A stretch of DNA of 64,000 nucleotides from Leucobacter sp. OLIS6 (GTDB taxonomy: Bacteria; Actinomycetota; Actinomycetes; Actinomycetales; Microbacteriaceae), in the NCBI RefSeq assembly GCF_002752355.1, contig NZ_MRAV01000013.1:1-64000 (forward strand). The letters are read 5' to 3'. The notes beneath the pieces were generated by a model. The model ran no database searches. It was not told where the DNA came from and was given only the letters and a program-made list of their open reading frames with translations. A program made the translations under genes and the position numbers. Below are positions 24,114 to 32,316 of this stretch, piece after piece. The stretch's first letter is position 1, and each line of letters opens with the position of its first letter.

Positions 24114-26117
24114 TCAGATTGTGCAGCCGGTGATCTTGTAGAGGACCGCTTCGCCCTGGCGATCGACCTCGGTGAGGACGTCGCTGCGCTCGACCCCCGA
24201 GATGCCCAGGTAGGGCAGGGCCCGCTTGGTTCCGGGGAACACGTACTCCCTGCCGAAGTCGAGCACGAACTCGACCCGCAGGTCATTCGCGGCCCGGCAG
24301 GCCTCGACGCTGCCGCGGTCGAGGCTCTCGGTGAGTTCGGTGATGCGCGGGTCGTAGCTGCCGCCGGTGTGCGGCACGAGCACTCGGCGATCTGCGAGCG
24401 CGTAGGCGAGCGCCCCGCCGTTCCAAGGGTTGTCTGCGATGACGGCGTCGCCGGGGACATGCTCGGGCAGACGCTCGAGCAGCGCTCGCTCGTCCGGGGT
24501 GAGCAGCCGGGACGCACTGTCGAATTCGTATTTCGAGCTGACGTAGTTCACGCCCGCAAAAGCGCCCGCGCCCTGAGTCGCCGCGAGCAGGAAGGCGGCG
24601 CCGAACAGTGCCCAGAGGGTCCGGTGCAGCGCGACGCGGGATCCACCGAACATCCGTGCCACCCGGCGGAATGCGGTGCCGGCGATGGCGGCGGCGGTGG
24701 AGGCTCCCGCGACTGCGAGCGGGATGGCGCCGAGCGGGACGAGCGCGGCGAGCCGCCACGGGTCGTTGTACCAGGGGGAGAGGAAGAAGGTGCGCCAGTC
24801 AGCAGGCGGGAAGCCGTCGGCGATCACGTAGAAGGAGATGAGGACGAACGAGACCCCGAGCAGCCACCGCCGTCCGCGGCGGGCCGCGATGAGCAGCGCT
24901 CCGAGGAGCACCAGGACGGTCACCGGCCAGTTGTGGCCCTCGAGTCTCGGCGTCGAGCCGACTGCGTCGAGTACTGCGTCGAACGGGGTCTCGTGGGAGC
25001 CGCCCCAGGGATGGTCGGAGGTGCGCCCGACGTACCAAGCGCCCCCGACGGCCGCTGCGAAGAGGGCGAGGCCCGCCACGGCGAGGACCGTGCGTGCCCC
25101 GCGCCCGATCTTCGGCTCGAGGAGCAAGCCGCTCGAGGCGGCGATGCGTCCACCGCGGATCGCGCGGATCGCAGCCGCGATGGACGGCGCCGCGAGCCAG
25201 AGCAGCAGGACATGGATTGCGTTCGGGTGCGCCAGGGTCGCCGCTCCCAGTGCGCCGAGCAGCAGGAGCCAGCGGGTGCCCGGTGCGAGCGGGTCCGCGC
25301 GCCGGGCCGGGCCGAGATCCATCAATTGCAGCGCGGCGACGAGAACGAACGGCAGGAGCGCCGTCGACAGGAGGTTCGGGTAGAGCACGCCGAACCCCGC
25401 CAGCGAGAGGGGGAAGCTGGGGAACGCCGCAGCGACGATGCCGGAGACGACCGTGGTCCGCACGTTCGGGCCCGCGACGGCGCGGCCGAGCGCGACGGCG
25501 CCGATCGGCCAGACGACGGCGCAGACGGTGAACAGGGCGGCGTTGGTCGCCAGCGGGATCGAGGCGCCCGAGAGCTGAGCGATCAGGGCGACGTAGCCGT
25601 GCCAGAGCGTCGGATAGAAGGCCGGATGACCGGGGCTCGACAGGTCCATCGCGAGCGGTGAGGCGTTCCCGGTATCGAGGATGAGGCGCACCGCGTTGAG
25701 GTGGAAGATCGCGTCGTAGGTCTGCGAGATCGCATCTGCCGACTTGAGGCTCAGGACGAGCGTCGTGGCGATCGCGGCGCCGCCGATCGCGGCGGCTCCG
25801 ACCGGGACCCAGAGCCGGTGGGGTCGAGCGGTGCGGGAGCCGTGTTCGCGCCGCGGTGCGCCGAGCCATTTTCGGAGCGCGAGCAGCACGAGCGCGAGCA
25901 GCGCTGCCAGCGCGAACGCCGGAATGATGCTCCACCGGATGCGGGCGATGCCTGCGATGAACGGTGCGAGCGCGAGTACTGCGAAGCCGGCGGGGATCGC
26001 GACGATGGCGATCGCGAAGCCGCGCAGGCGGAGCGCGAGCGCCGCCGGGAGACCGAGGATCGCGAGGATCCCGAGCGCGACGAGGAGCGGCGGTACCAGC
26101 GGCAGCCAGGCGTTCAC
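24114..26117 (-). CDS. DUF6541-like polytopic membrane protein, probable GT-C glycosyltransferase
   Basis: 667 residues, GTG start overlapping the DUF2304 stop (GTGA). At least 12 hydrophobic segments over residues 1-550 and an extracytoplasmic C-terminal domain of about 120 residues with ADNPWNGGALAYALADRR and a Cys pair. The overall build matches actinobacterial DUF6541 proteins, which resemble GT-C enzymes using polyprenyl-phosphate sugars. Together with the DPM1-like GT2 and DUF2304 protein upstream it would be the final transferase of a three-part glycosylation system. The acceptor is unknown. Confidence 0.7.
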   Translation of the reverse strand: MNAWLPLVPPLLVALGILAILGLPAALALRLRGFAIAIVAIPAGFAVLALAPFIAGIARIRWSIIPAFALAALLALVLLALRKWLGAPRREHGSRTARPHRLWVPVGAAAIGGAAIATTLVLSLKSADAISQTYDAIFHLNAVRLILDTGNASPLAMDLSSPGHPAFYPTLWHGYVALIAQLSGASIPLATNAALFTVCAVVWPIGAVALGRAVAGPNVRTTVVSGIVAAAFPSFPLSLAGFGVLYPNLLSTALLPFVLVAALQLMDLGPARRADPLAPGTRWLLLLGALGAATLAHPNAIHVLLLWLAAPSIAAAIRAIRGGRIAASSGLLLEPKIGRGARTVLAVAGLALFAAAVGGAWYVGRTSDHPWGGSHETPFDAVLDAVGSTPRLEGHNWPVTVLVLLGALLIAARRGRRWLLGVSFVLISFYVIADGFPPADWRTFFLSPWYNDPWRLAALVPLGAIPLAVAGASTAAAIAGTAFRRVARMFGGSRVALHRTLWALFGAAFLLAATQGAGAFAGVNYVSSKYEFDSASRLLTPDERALLERLPEHVPGDAVIADNPWNGGALAYALADRRVLVPHTGGSYDPRITELTESLDRGSVEACRAANDLRVEFVLDFGREYVFPGTKRALPYLGISGVERSDVLTEVDRQGEAVLYKITGCTI

Positions 26118-26488
26118 GAGCCCAGGCCGCCCTTTCGGCCGTCGCTCTCGGCCCGCTCGCGGCTGCGGGCGTCCATGAGTGCGACGGCGCGGGCGAGCTG
26201 GGTCACCCGGGCGTCACTGCGGGCCTTCGCGCGGATCGTCGCGACGGCGAAGGCCATGACGGCGATGATGAAGACGTAGAGCAGGAGGTCGGTGCCGCGT
26301 CCGATGCCGAAGAGGTGGGCGATCTCGGTCAGCACGTTCGGGAACAGGATCGCGAGCACCGCCGCGATGACGAACAGGATCGCGAAGATGCGCTTGAGTG
26401 CGAGCGAGCGCTCGCCGGGGAGGAACCGCACGGCGAGCGCCGCGACGAGGACCACGCCGAGGATGAGGAGGAGCTGGAAGATGGACAT
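26114..26488 (-). CDS. DUF2304 small membrane protein
   Basis: 124 residues with three hydrophobic segments (about 4-22, 34-56 and 68-88) followed by a charged amphipathic tail. Such proteins are regularly found beside DPM1-like GT2 genes. It lies 9 nt after the GT2 and overlaps the GT-C-like gene by 4 nt. By position it could replace GtrA as the flippase for a polyprenyl-phosphate sugar, or anchor the GT2 to the membrane. Neither role is shown by sequence. Confidence 0.75.
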   Translation of the reverse strand: MSIFQLLLILGVVLVAALAVRFLPGERSLALKRIFAILFVIAAVLAILFPNVLTEIAHLFGIGRGTDLLLYVFIIAVMAFAVATIRAKARSDARVTQLARAVALMDARSRERAESDGRKGGLGS

Positions 26489-26497
26489 GTCGCGCCC

Positions 26498-27202
26498 CTA
26501 TCGGATGATGAGGTCGATGAGGATGTTGACCGAGTTGAGCAGCGACTGCCCCTTGGCCTTGGAATACTCGCTGTAGATGACCTCGACGGGCTGCTCGGCG
26601 TAGGGGAGGCCGGTGCGGCCGAGCTGCACGACGATCTCGGTGCCGTGGGCCATGCGGTCCTGGCGGAGGCGGATCCGGCTCAGCGCGTCCTGCCGGATCA
26701 CGCGGAGACCGTTGTGCGCGTCGGTGAGCTTCGTGCGCGTGGTCCAGTTGGTGACGGCGACCGCGGTCTTGAGCACGATCTTCTTGAGGAGGCCGGGCTT
26801 CGTGCGATCGTCGAGGAAGCGGGATCCGAACACGATCGCGAGGTCCTCGGCGCGTGAACGGTCGAGCATCGCCACCGCGTCTGCGACACGGTGCTGGCCG
26901 TCCGCATCGAAGGTGACGACGTACTTCGCACCGCGCTCGAGCGCGTACTCGAAGCCGGTCTGCAGCGCCGCGCCCTGCCCCAGGTTGATGGGGTGGGTGA
27001 CGAGGCGCGCACCCGCCTCGGACGCGATCCGGCCGGAGCCGTCGCTCGACCCGTCGTCGATGCAGACGACGTTGGCGAAGTCGGGCCGGAGGCCTCGGAT
27101 CACCTCGCCGATCACCGTCGCCTCGTTGTAGAGGGGGATCACGACCCAGGTGTCGGCGTTGCCGGGAGCTGCGGTCGCGCTCGCGGGCGAAGGGTCAGTC
27201 AT
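26498..27202 (-). CDS. DPM1-like GT2 (polyprenyl-phosphate sugar synthase)
   Basis: 234 residues from ATG 27202. Typical dolichol-phosphate-mannose-synthase layout: WVVIPLYNEATVIGEVI, CIDDGSSDGSG, TFDADGQHRVADAV with DxD, and SRFLDDRTKPG. It lacks C-terminal membrane spans, which would be supplied by the DUF2304 partner. It probably transfers a hexose from a nucleotide donor to undecaprenyl or decaprenyl phosphate. First gene of the GT2-DUF2304-DUF6541 operon; its start lies 159 bp from the divergent secreted-protein gene. Confidence 0.88.
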   Translation of the reverse strand: MTDPSPASATAAPGNADTWVVIPLYNEATVIGEVIRGLRPDFANVVCIDDGSSDGSGRIASEAGARLVTHPINLGQGAALQTGFEYALERGAKYVVTFDADGQHRVADAVAMLDRSRAEDLAIVFGSRFLDDRTKPGLLKKIVLKTAVAVTNWTTRTKLTDAHNGLRVIRQDALSRIRLRQDRMAHGTEIVVQLGRTGLPYAEQPVEVIYSEYSKAKGQSLLNSVNILIDLIIR

Positions 27203-27313
27203 GTCACTTATTCTGACAGATGCGCGCTGAGCGTCGAGGACCTGCACGGAGAAGTCGCGAGCGGTGCTCCGGCTTGTGCCCGGCTGGGACAGCAGCTAGC
27301 GTGGACGCGAACC

Positions 27314-27340
27314 TTCAAGCATAACTTGAATGTTTGAGGG
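27314..27340 (+). promoter_or_regulatory. Inverted repeat upstream of the secreted LGFP/CWB2 protein
   Basis: TTCAAG-CATAA-CTTGAA (27314-27330) is a perfect 6-bp dyad with a 5-nt centre, followed by TGTTTGAGG. TAACTT at 27322-27327 could be the -10 box. A related TCAAG-N5-CTTGA-N2-GTTT layout occurs before whiB at 60311. Confidence 0.45.
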
Positions 27341-27360
27341 CAACAGGAGGGAAGCGCGGG

Positions 27361-30291
27361 ATGGCGCCGAAACGACCGATCGCGCGTCTGCGCGCCCTGC
27401 TCGCGCTCGCGGTCGGGGTCGGTCTGCTCGCCGCTCCCCTCGCCGCGGTCGCGCCCGCGCAGGCCGCTCCCGTCGTCGGCTTCGAGGCCGGCAACATCAT
27501 CGCGGATTCCGTCTTCTACAACGGCAATGCTCTGACTGCGGCGCAGGTGCAGACATTCCTGAACGGTCAGGTGCCGCGCTGCACGATCGGGGATCCCGGC
27601 CGGGCGCCCGGCACACCGATGTACGGCTCCACCGTTGCGAAATCCTGCCTGCGCAACTTCACCATGAGTACGTCGAGTCGCGCCGCCAACGCCTACTGCT
27701 CCGCCTATCCGGGCGCCGCGAACGAATCGGCCGCGGCGATCATCGCAAAGGTGGGAAAGGCCTGCGGGATCAGCCAGAAGGTCCTGCTCGTCATGCTCGA
27801 GAAGGAGCAGAGCCTCGTCGGGGACACCTGGCCGACCGTCCGCCAGTTCGACGTCGCCATGGGATACGCCTGCCCCGACTCGGGCCCGAACAACTCGGCG
27901 AACTGCGATCCGACGCAGACGGGCTTCTATCAGCAGGTCTACCGCGCTGCCTGGCAGCTCAAGGTCTACAAGGCGTTCCCGAACGACTACAACTACCGGC
28001 CGTCGCGGAACAACACGATCCAATGGCACCCGAACGCCGGGTGCGGCACCTCTCAGGTGTACATCCAGAACTGGGCGACCGCGGCCCTCTACATCTACAC
28101 GCCCTACCGGCCGAACCAGGCAGCGCTCAACGCGGGGTGGGGCACGGGTGACGCCTGCTCGTCGTACGGCAACCGGAACTTCTACAACTTCTTCAAGACC
28201 TGGTTCGGCAGCACGCAGCTGCCCTACTCGGTCGACGGCGGGATCCTCTCCTACTGGCAGGCCAACAACGGCTGGTTGGGCGCTCCGACCGCCGCGCCCG
28301 TGTCGAGCACCGCCAACGGGGGCGGACGTTCGCAGCAGTTCGCGGGCGGCATCGTCTACGAACCGAAGAGCGGACAGCCGGCGGGCATGACCCGTACGAG
28401 CCCGCTGTTCATCGCCTACGGCAATGCCGGCGGCCCGGCCGGATCCTGGGGATGGCCGCTCTCTCCCGGAGTCAATCAGGGCGGTTCCGGCAACACGGTG
28501 ATGCGCTTCCAGTCGGGCTCCGTGGTCGAGGCCAAGGGCGTCGGCGTGTTCCTGATCCCCGAAGCGCTTCGCGTCGCCTGGGAGCAGAGCGGCGGGTTCA
28601 ACGGGTCCGTCGGCTATCCGCTGAAGAACTCGGCGAAGTCGCCGAGCGGTGCGCTGGGGCAGGACTTCAAGAAGGGCACCATCGTCTCCACCGGCGTCGG
28701 CGGCGCACGCGTCGTCGACGCGCGCTTCCTGGCCGCCTGGCGCGCGCTCGGCGGGCTCTCGGCTGCCGCGGGCGTTCCTGTCGGCGCGCCGGTGGCGAGC
28801 ACCGCGAACGGCGGCGGGACGACCTACCCGCTGCAGTTCGGCACGATGTACCTCTCGCCCGGCGGATCATCGACCCTCGTCGCCGGTCGATACCGCACGG
28901 CCTACGATGCGACGGGCGGGGTCGGGGGAGCATTCGGCTGGCCCGTCGGACCCATGCAGTGCCAGCTCGCCGAAGACGGATGTGCGACCCCGTTCCAGTT
29001 CGGGGTCGGGCTGTGGAGCGGCGCCTCTGGGCTCGTGAAGGTCTCGCCGAAGACCTACGCGGCGTGGAAGCCGAGCGCAGCGAAGCTCGGATACCCGAAG
29101 ACGCCCGCCACGGCCGTCGGCACAGGCGCATCCGCGGGCACCGTGCAGCGTTTCGCCGCCGGTGACGTCTACGAGTCGAAGGCCGGCGCGTTCGTGCTGC
29201 CCGATGGCAAGCTCCGCGACGGATACCTGGCCGCGGGTGGGCCGACCGGGCCGTGGGGGTGGCCGACGGGCGCCGTGACCTGCGCTGCCGACGGCAGCCG
29301 GTGCTCCATGCCCTTCGCGACGGGTACCGCGACCTGGACCGCGACCGGCGGGCTGGACTTCGTCAAGGACCTGCAGGGCGTGCCCAAGCAGCGGATCAGC
29401 GGCGGCGACCGGTTCGATACCGCGGTCGAGGCCTCGAAGGCGGGCTACCCCACGGCGGCCGGAACCGTGCTCATCGCGAACGGCCTCGACTACCCCGACG
29501 CGCTGAGCGCCGGTGCGCTCGGCGCGAAGTGGAAGGCCCCGCTGCTCCTCGCGCGCCCGTCGAGCCTGCCCGCGTCGACGCGGGCCGAGATCGTGCGGCT
29601 CAAGCCGAATCGCATCGTCGTGGTCGGAGGGGCCGGGGCCGTGAGCGACGGCGTCGTCGCCGAGCTCAAGAAGCTCGCCGCACGGGTGGATCGGGTCTCG
29701 GGCCCCGACCGCTATGCCACCTCGATCGCCATCGCGCAGCAGGGGTGGTCGAAGGGGACCGCTTCGCAGGCCTTCCTCGCAACGGGGACCGGTTTCGCCG
29801 ACGCGCTCGCCGCGGGTGCCGCGGCCGGCGTAGTGAATGCGCCGGTACTGCTCGTGCCCGGAAACGCGAGCAGCGCCCCGGCTTCCGTGACCGCGGAGCT
29901 CTCCCGACTCGGGGCCACTCAGGTGCGCATCGCGGGCGGCACCGGTGCCGTCTCCGCCGGCATCCAGAACTCGGTCGCCGCGGGTCGCTCGGTGGTGCGG
30001 TACGCGGGGACCGACCGCTACGACACGTCGGCGCGCATCGCGAACGGCATCATCGCGAAGGGTGCCGGAGTCGACGTGTACTGGGCGAACGGCCTCGGAT
30101 TCGCCGATGCGCTCGCGGGAGGCGCGGTCGCCGGTTCGCGAGGCGCGCCGCTGCTGCTCACCACGTCGAGCTGCGTTCCGGGCTCCGTCTTCGACGCGAC
30201 GGGCCGGGTCGTGGGGAATCGGATCCTGCTGCTGGGCGGTGCGGGCGTGCTCGACGGCGGCGTGCTCGCCGGGCGGCGCTGCCAGTCCTGA
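27361..30291 (+). CDS. Secreted lysozyme-like, LGFP-repeat and CWB2 cell-wall protein
   Basis: 976 residues from ATG 27361, with AGGAGG at 27345-27350 (a TTG at 27334 is less likely). Signal peptide about 1-36. Residues 37-280 form a Cys-containing domain common in secreted actinobacterial proteins; ISQKVLLVMLEKEQSLVGD with a candidate catalytic Glu recalls the lysozyme-like fold of lytic transglycosylases. About 285-665 hold LGFP repeats (AGGPAGSWGWPLSPG; AAGGPTGPWGWP). About 672-976 hold three CWB2 repeats starting RISGGDRFDTAVEAS. It should be bound to the cell wall and may cut or remodel peptidoglycan. Confidence 0.82.
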   Translation: MAPKRPIARLRALLALAVGVGLLAAPLAAVAPAQAAPVVGFEAGNIIADSVFYNGNALTAAQVQTFLNGQVPRCTIGDPGRAPGTPMYGSTVAKSCLRNFTMSTSSRAANAYCSAYPGAANESAAAIIAKVGKACGISQKVLLVMLEKEQSLVGDTWPTVRQFDVAMGYACPDSGPNNSANCDPTQTGFYQQVYRAAWQLKVYKAFPNDYNYRPSRNNTIQWHPNAGCGTSQVYIQNWATAALYIYTPYRPNQAALNAGWGTGDACSSYGNRNFYNFFKTWFGSTQLPYSVDGGILSYWQANNGWLGAPTAAPVSSTANGGGRSQQFAGGIVYEPKSGQPAGMTRTSPLFIAYGNAGGPAGSWGWPLSPGVNQGGSGNTVMRFQSGSVVEAKGVGVFLIPEALRVAWEQSGGFNGSVGYPLKNSAKSPSGALGQDFKKGTIVSTGVGGARVVDARFLAAWRALGGLSAAAGVPVGAPVASTANGGGTTYPLQFGTMYLSPGGSSTLVAGRYRTAYDATGGVGGAFGWPVGPMQCQLAEDGCATPFQFGVGLWSGASGLVKVSPKTYAAWKPSAAKLGYPKTPATAVGTGASAGTVQRFAAGDVYESKAGAFVLPDGKLRDGYLAAGGPTGPWGWPTGAVTCAADGSRCSMPFATGTATWTATGGLDFVKDLQGVPKQRISGGDRFDTAVEASKAGYPTAAGTVLIANGLDYPDALSAGALGAKWKAPLLLARPSSLPASTRAEIVRLKPNRIVVVGGAGAVSDGVVAELKKLAARVDRVSGPDRYATSIAIAQQGWSKGTASQAFLATGTGFADALAAGAAAGVVNAPVLLVPGNASSAPASVTAELSRLGATQVRIAGGTGAVSAGIQNSVAAGRSVVRYAGTDRYDTSARIANGIIAKGAGVDVYWANGLGFADALAGGAVAGSRGAPLLLTTSSCVPGSVFDATGRVVGNRILLLGGAGVLDGGVLAGRRCQS

Positions 30292-30306
30292 CCGAGCCGG
30301 GTCGCT

Positions 30307-30327
30307 CGCGGCCCGATTCCGGCCGCG
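30307..30327 (+). terminator. Possible terminator hairpin after the LGFP/CWB2 gene
   Basis: CGCGGCC (30307-30313) and GGCCGCG (30321-30327) pair around a 7-nt loop, 16 nt after the stop. No T-tract follows, so support is weak. Confidence 0.3.
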
Positions 30328-30371
30328 GCCGGATGGGGCACAGGGGTTTTCGGTATCGCCGCACCATTGGG

Positions 30372-30377
30372 TATATT
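30372..30377 (+). promoter_or_regulatory. -10 box for the second CWB2 protein
   Basis: TATATT at 30372-30377 is the closest match to consensus before this gene and predicts a leader of about 60 nt, including an 11-nt mini-hairpin (30400-30410) of unknown meaning. Confidence 0.5.
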
Positions 30378-30445
30378 CCCCCTGTGAGTTTCTTGTGCTC
30401 GGAGACTCCGAATCTCATCCCCCCGAATGAAGCGAGAGATCAAAG

Positions 30446-32164
30446 ATGATTCAGAGAAAGTCCGCGTTCGCGGTCGCAGCGATCGCGAGCTGCGCACTGA
30501 TCGCCGGCCTGGCGACCCCCGCATGGGCGGAGGACGCGGCGCCGCAGCCGATCGCGCCGCAGCCGACCGCTCCGGCCGAGACGCCGGATGCCGGGAACGC
30601 CGCGCCGGAGAGCCCCGCCGCCGAGGCTTCGACCCCGGACGCCCCGGCTGCCGATGCACCGGCGGCGACCTCGCCGGCCCCCGCTGCGCCCGATGCGCCG
30701 GCGCAGGCCCCGTTCGGATCGATCGGCACGCAGATCGGAGAGCGCTTTGCGAGCGTCGCGGGCGATCCCGAGATGGGTGCCGCGGGCTACCAGAACGGCA
30801 CACGCAACGCGCGGATCGCCGGTGATGATCGATTCTCGACGGCCGTTGCGGTGTCGAAGCACGGATACCCGACCACAGCGGCGACCGTCATTGTCGCCAA
30901 CGGGCTGAACTACCCGGACGCGCTCAGTGCCGGAGCGCTCGGCGCGAAGTGGAAGGCGCCCCTGCTCCTCACGCAGCCCGGTGCGCTTCCCGCGTCGACC
31001 AAGGCCGAGATCGCGCGGCTCAAGCCGAGCAAGATCGTCGTCGTCGGCGGCATCGGCGCGGTGAGCGCAGGCGTGGTCAAGACGCTCAAGGGCCTCGCCG
31101 GCAACGTCGAGCGCGTGTCGGGTGCTGACCGCTATTCGACCTCCATCGCCATCGCTCAGGCCGGTTGGCCGGCGGGCGCGGCGAGCAACGTGTTCCTGGC
31201 GACCGGCACCAACTTCGCCGATGCGCTCGCGGCCGGTGCTGCGGGTGGCAAGCTCAAAGCTCCGGTCCTGCTCGTACCGGGCAACGCCGGTTCCGCTCCC
31301 GCCCCCGTCAAGGCCGAGCTCTCCCGGCTCGGCGCGACCAAGGTCCGCATCGCGGGCGGCACGGGAGCGGTCTCGACCGGGGTGCAGAAGTCGATCGCCT
31401 CGAACCGGACCGTCGTGCGCTACGCCGGAGGCGACCGCTTCGACACCTCGGCACGCATCGCGAACGACACCGGGATCTACCCGTCGAATCCGCAGGTGAA
31501 CACCTACTGGGCGAACGGCCTCGGCTTCGCCGACGCGCTCGCGGGCGGCGCCGTCGCAGGGGCGAAGGGATCGCCCCTGCTGCTCTCGACGCCGAGCTGC
31601 GTCACCTCCAGCGTCTACACCGCGAACGACCGAGTCGCGGGGGCCAACACCTACCTCCTCGGCGGAGCGGGTGCGCTCGGCAACACCGTGCTGTGGGGCA
31701 ACGAGTGCATGAAGGCTCCGGCCGGCGCGAACGCGACCAACGCCAGCGGGATGCAGTGGCTCTACAACCAGATCAACGCCAAACGCTACGCGGCGAACCT
31801 GTCGGGCTTCCGCCTCGGCGACTCCACGACCTGGGCCGGTCACGCGACCGGTACCCCCGCCTACAGCTGGGCGCTGCGCAACCGGACGAACCGCAGCTAC
31901 GCCGCGAACCCCGCTCTCGGCACCCAGCAGCCGTGGGTGGAGTACGAGATCACCGGCCGCCACAACACCTACGGGGGGAAGAGTCACCTGACGAACACCT
32001 GGAACGGCTTCATGTCCGACTCCACGATCAAGAGCCAGATCCTGGTGCCGACGCCCAACGTCCGCGGCGTTGTCAGCGTCGGGTACGCGGTGACGGCGAA
32101 CGAACCGGGCTACGGCGCAGTCGGCTACAGCGTGATCTACATTGGGGCCGTCGACCAGAGCTGA
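30446..32164 (+). CDS. Secreted CWB2 protein with unassigned C-terminal domain
   Basis: 572 residues. Signal peptide ending near ATPAWAED (about residue 28), an Ala/Pro-rich linker to about 95, three CWB2 repeats (about 123-420; ARIAGDDRFSTAVAV, RVSGADRYSTSIAIA, VRYAGGDRFDTSARIA), then a C-terminal domain of about 145 residues with MQWLYNQINAKRYAANLSG and VSVGYAVTANEPGYG. The latter loosely resembles a CAP/SCP domain, but the His/Glu set is not clear. The repeats are closely similar to those of the preceding gene at protein and DNA level, indicating tandem duplication or gene conversion. Confidence 0.8.
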   Translation: MIQRKSAFAVAAIASCALIAGLATPAWAEDAAPQPIAPQPTAPAETPDAGNAAPESPAAEASTPDAPAADAPAATSPAPAAPDAPAQAPFGSIGTQIGERFASVAGDPEMGAAGYQNGTRNARIAGDDRFSTAVAVSKHGYPTTAATVIVANGLNYPDALSAGALGAKWKAPLLLTQPGALPASTKAEIARLKPSKIVVVGGIGAVSAGVVKTLKGLAGNVERVSGADRYSTSIAIAQAGWPAGAASNVFLATGTNFADALAAGAAGGKLKAPVLLVPGNAGSAPAPVKAELSRLGATKVRIAGGTGAVSTGVQKSIASNRTVVRYAGGDRFDTSARIANDTGIYPSNPQVNTYWANGLGFADALAGGAVAGAKGSPLLLSTPSCVTSSVYTANDRVAGANTYLLGGAGALGNTVLWGNECMKAPAGANATNASGMQWLYNQINAKRYAANLSGFRLGDSTTWAGHATGTPAYSWALRNRTNRSYAANPALGTQQPWVEYEITGRHNTYGGKSHLTNTWNGFMSDSTIKSQILVPTPNVRGVVSVGYAVTANEPGYGAVGYSVIYIGAVDQS

Positions 32165-32195
32165 GGTTCGGTCAGCCGCCCCGCAGGGGGCGTCC

Positions 32196-32231
32196 GGCGG
32201 GCCGGGAGCGTGAAAACGTTCCCGGCCCGCC
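32196..32231 (+). terminator. Strong GC-rich terminator after the second CWB2 gene
   Basis: A 12-bp perfect stem, GGCGGGCCGGGA with its complement at 32220-32231, continues inward with further pairs to a GAAA loop (32212-32215). It is followed by GCCGTTTC, a weak T-tail. It lies 31 nt after the stop. Confidence 0.7.
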
Positions 32232-32316
32232 GCCGTTTCATCGGCGACCCGGCGGGGCACGGTATTCTCGTGGGTGCGTTGACCCAGCGCGCCCGTTTCA
32301 GAAAGGTCGCATATCC

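Noticed and set aside
29379-31706. Repeated DNA in the two adjacent CWB2 genes as a CRISPR-like or mobile repeat
   Set aside because: The similarity follows protein repeat units in frame; there are no regular spacers.
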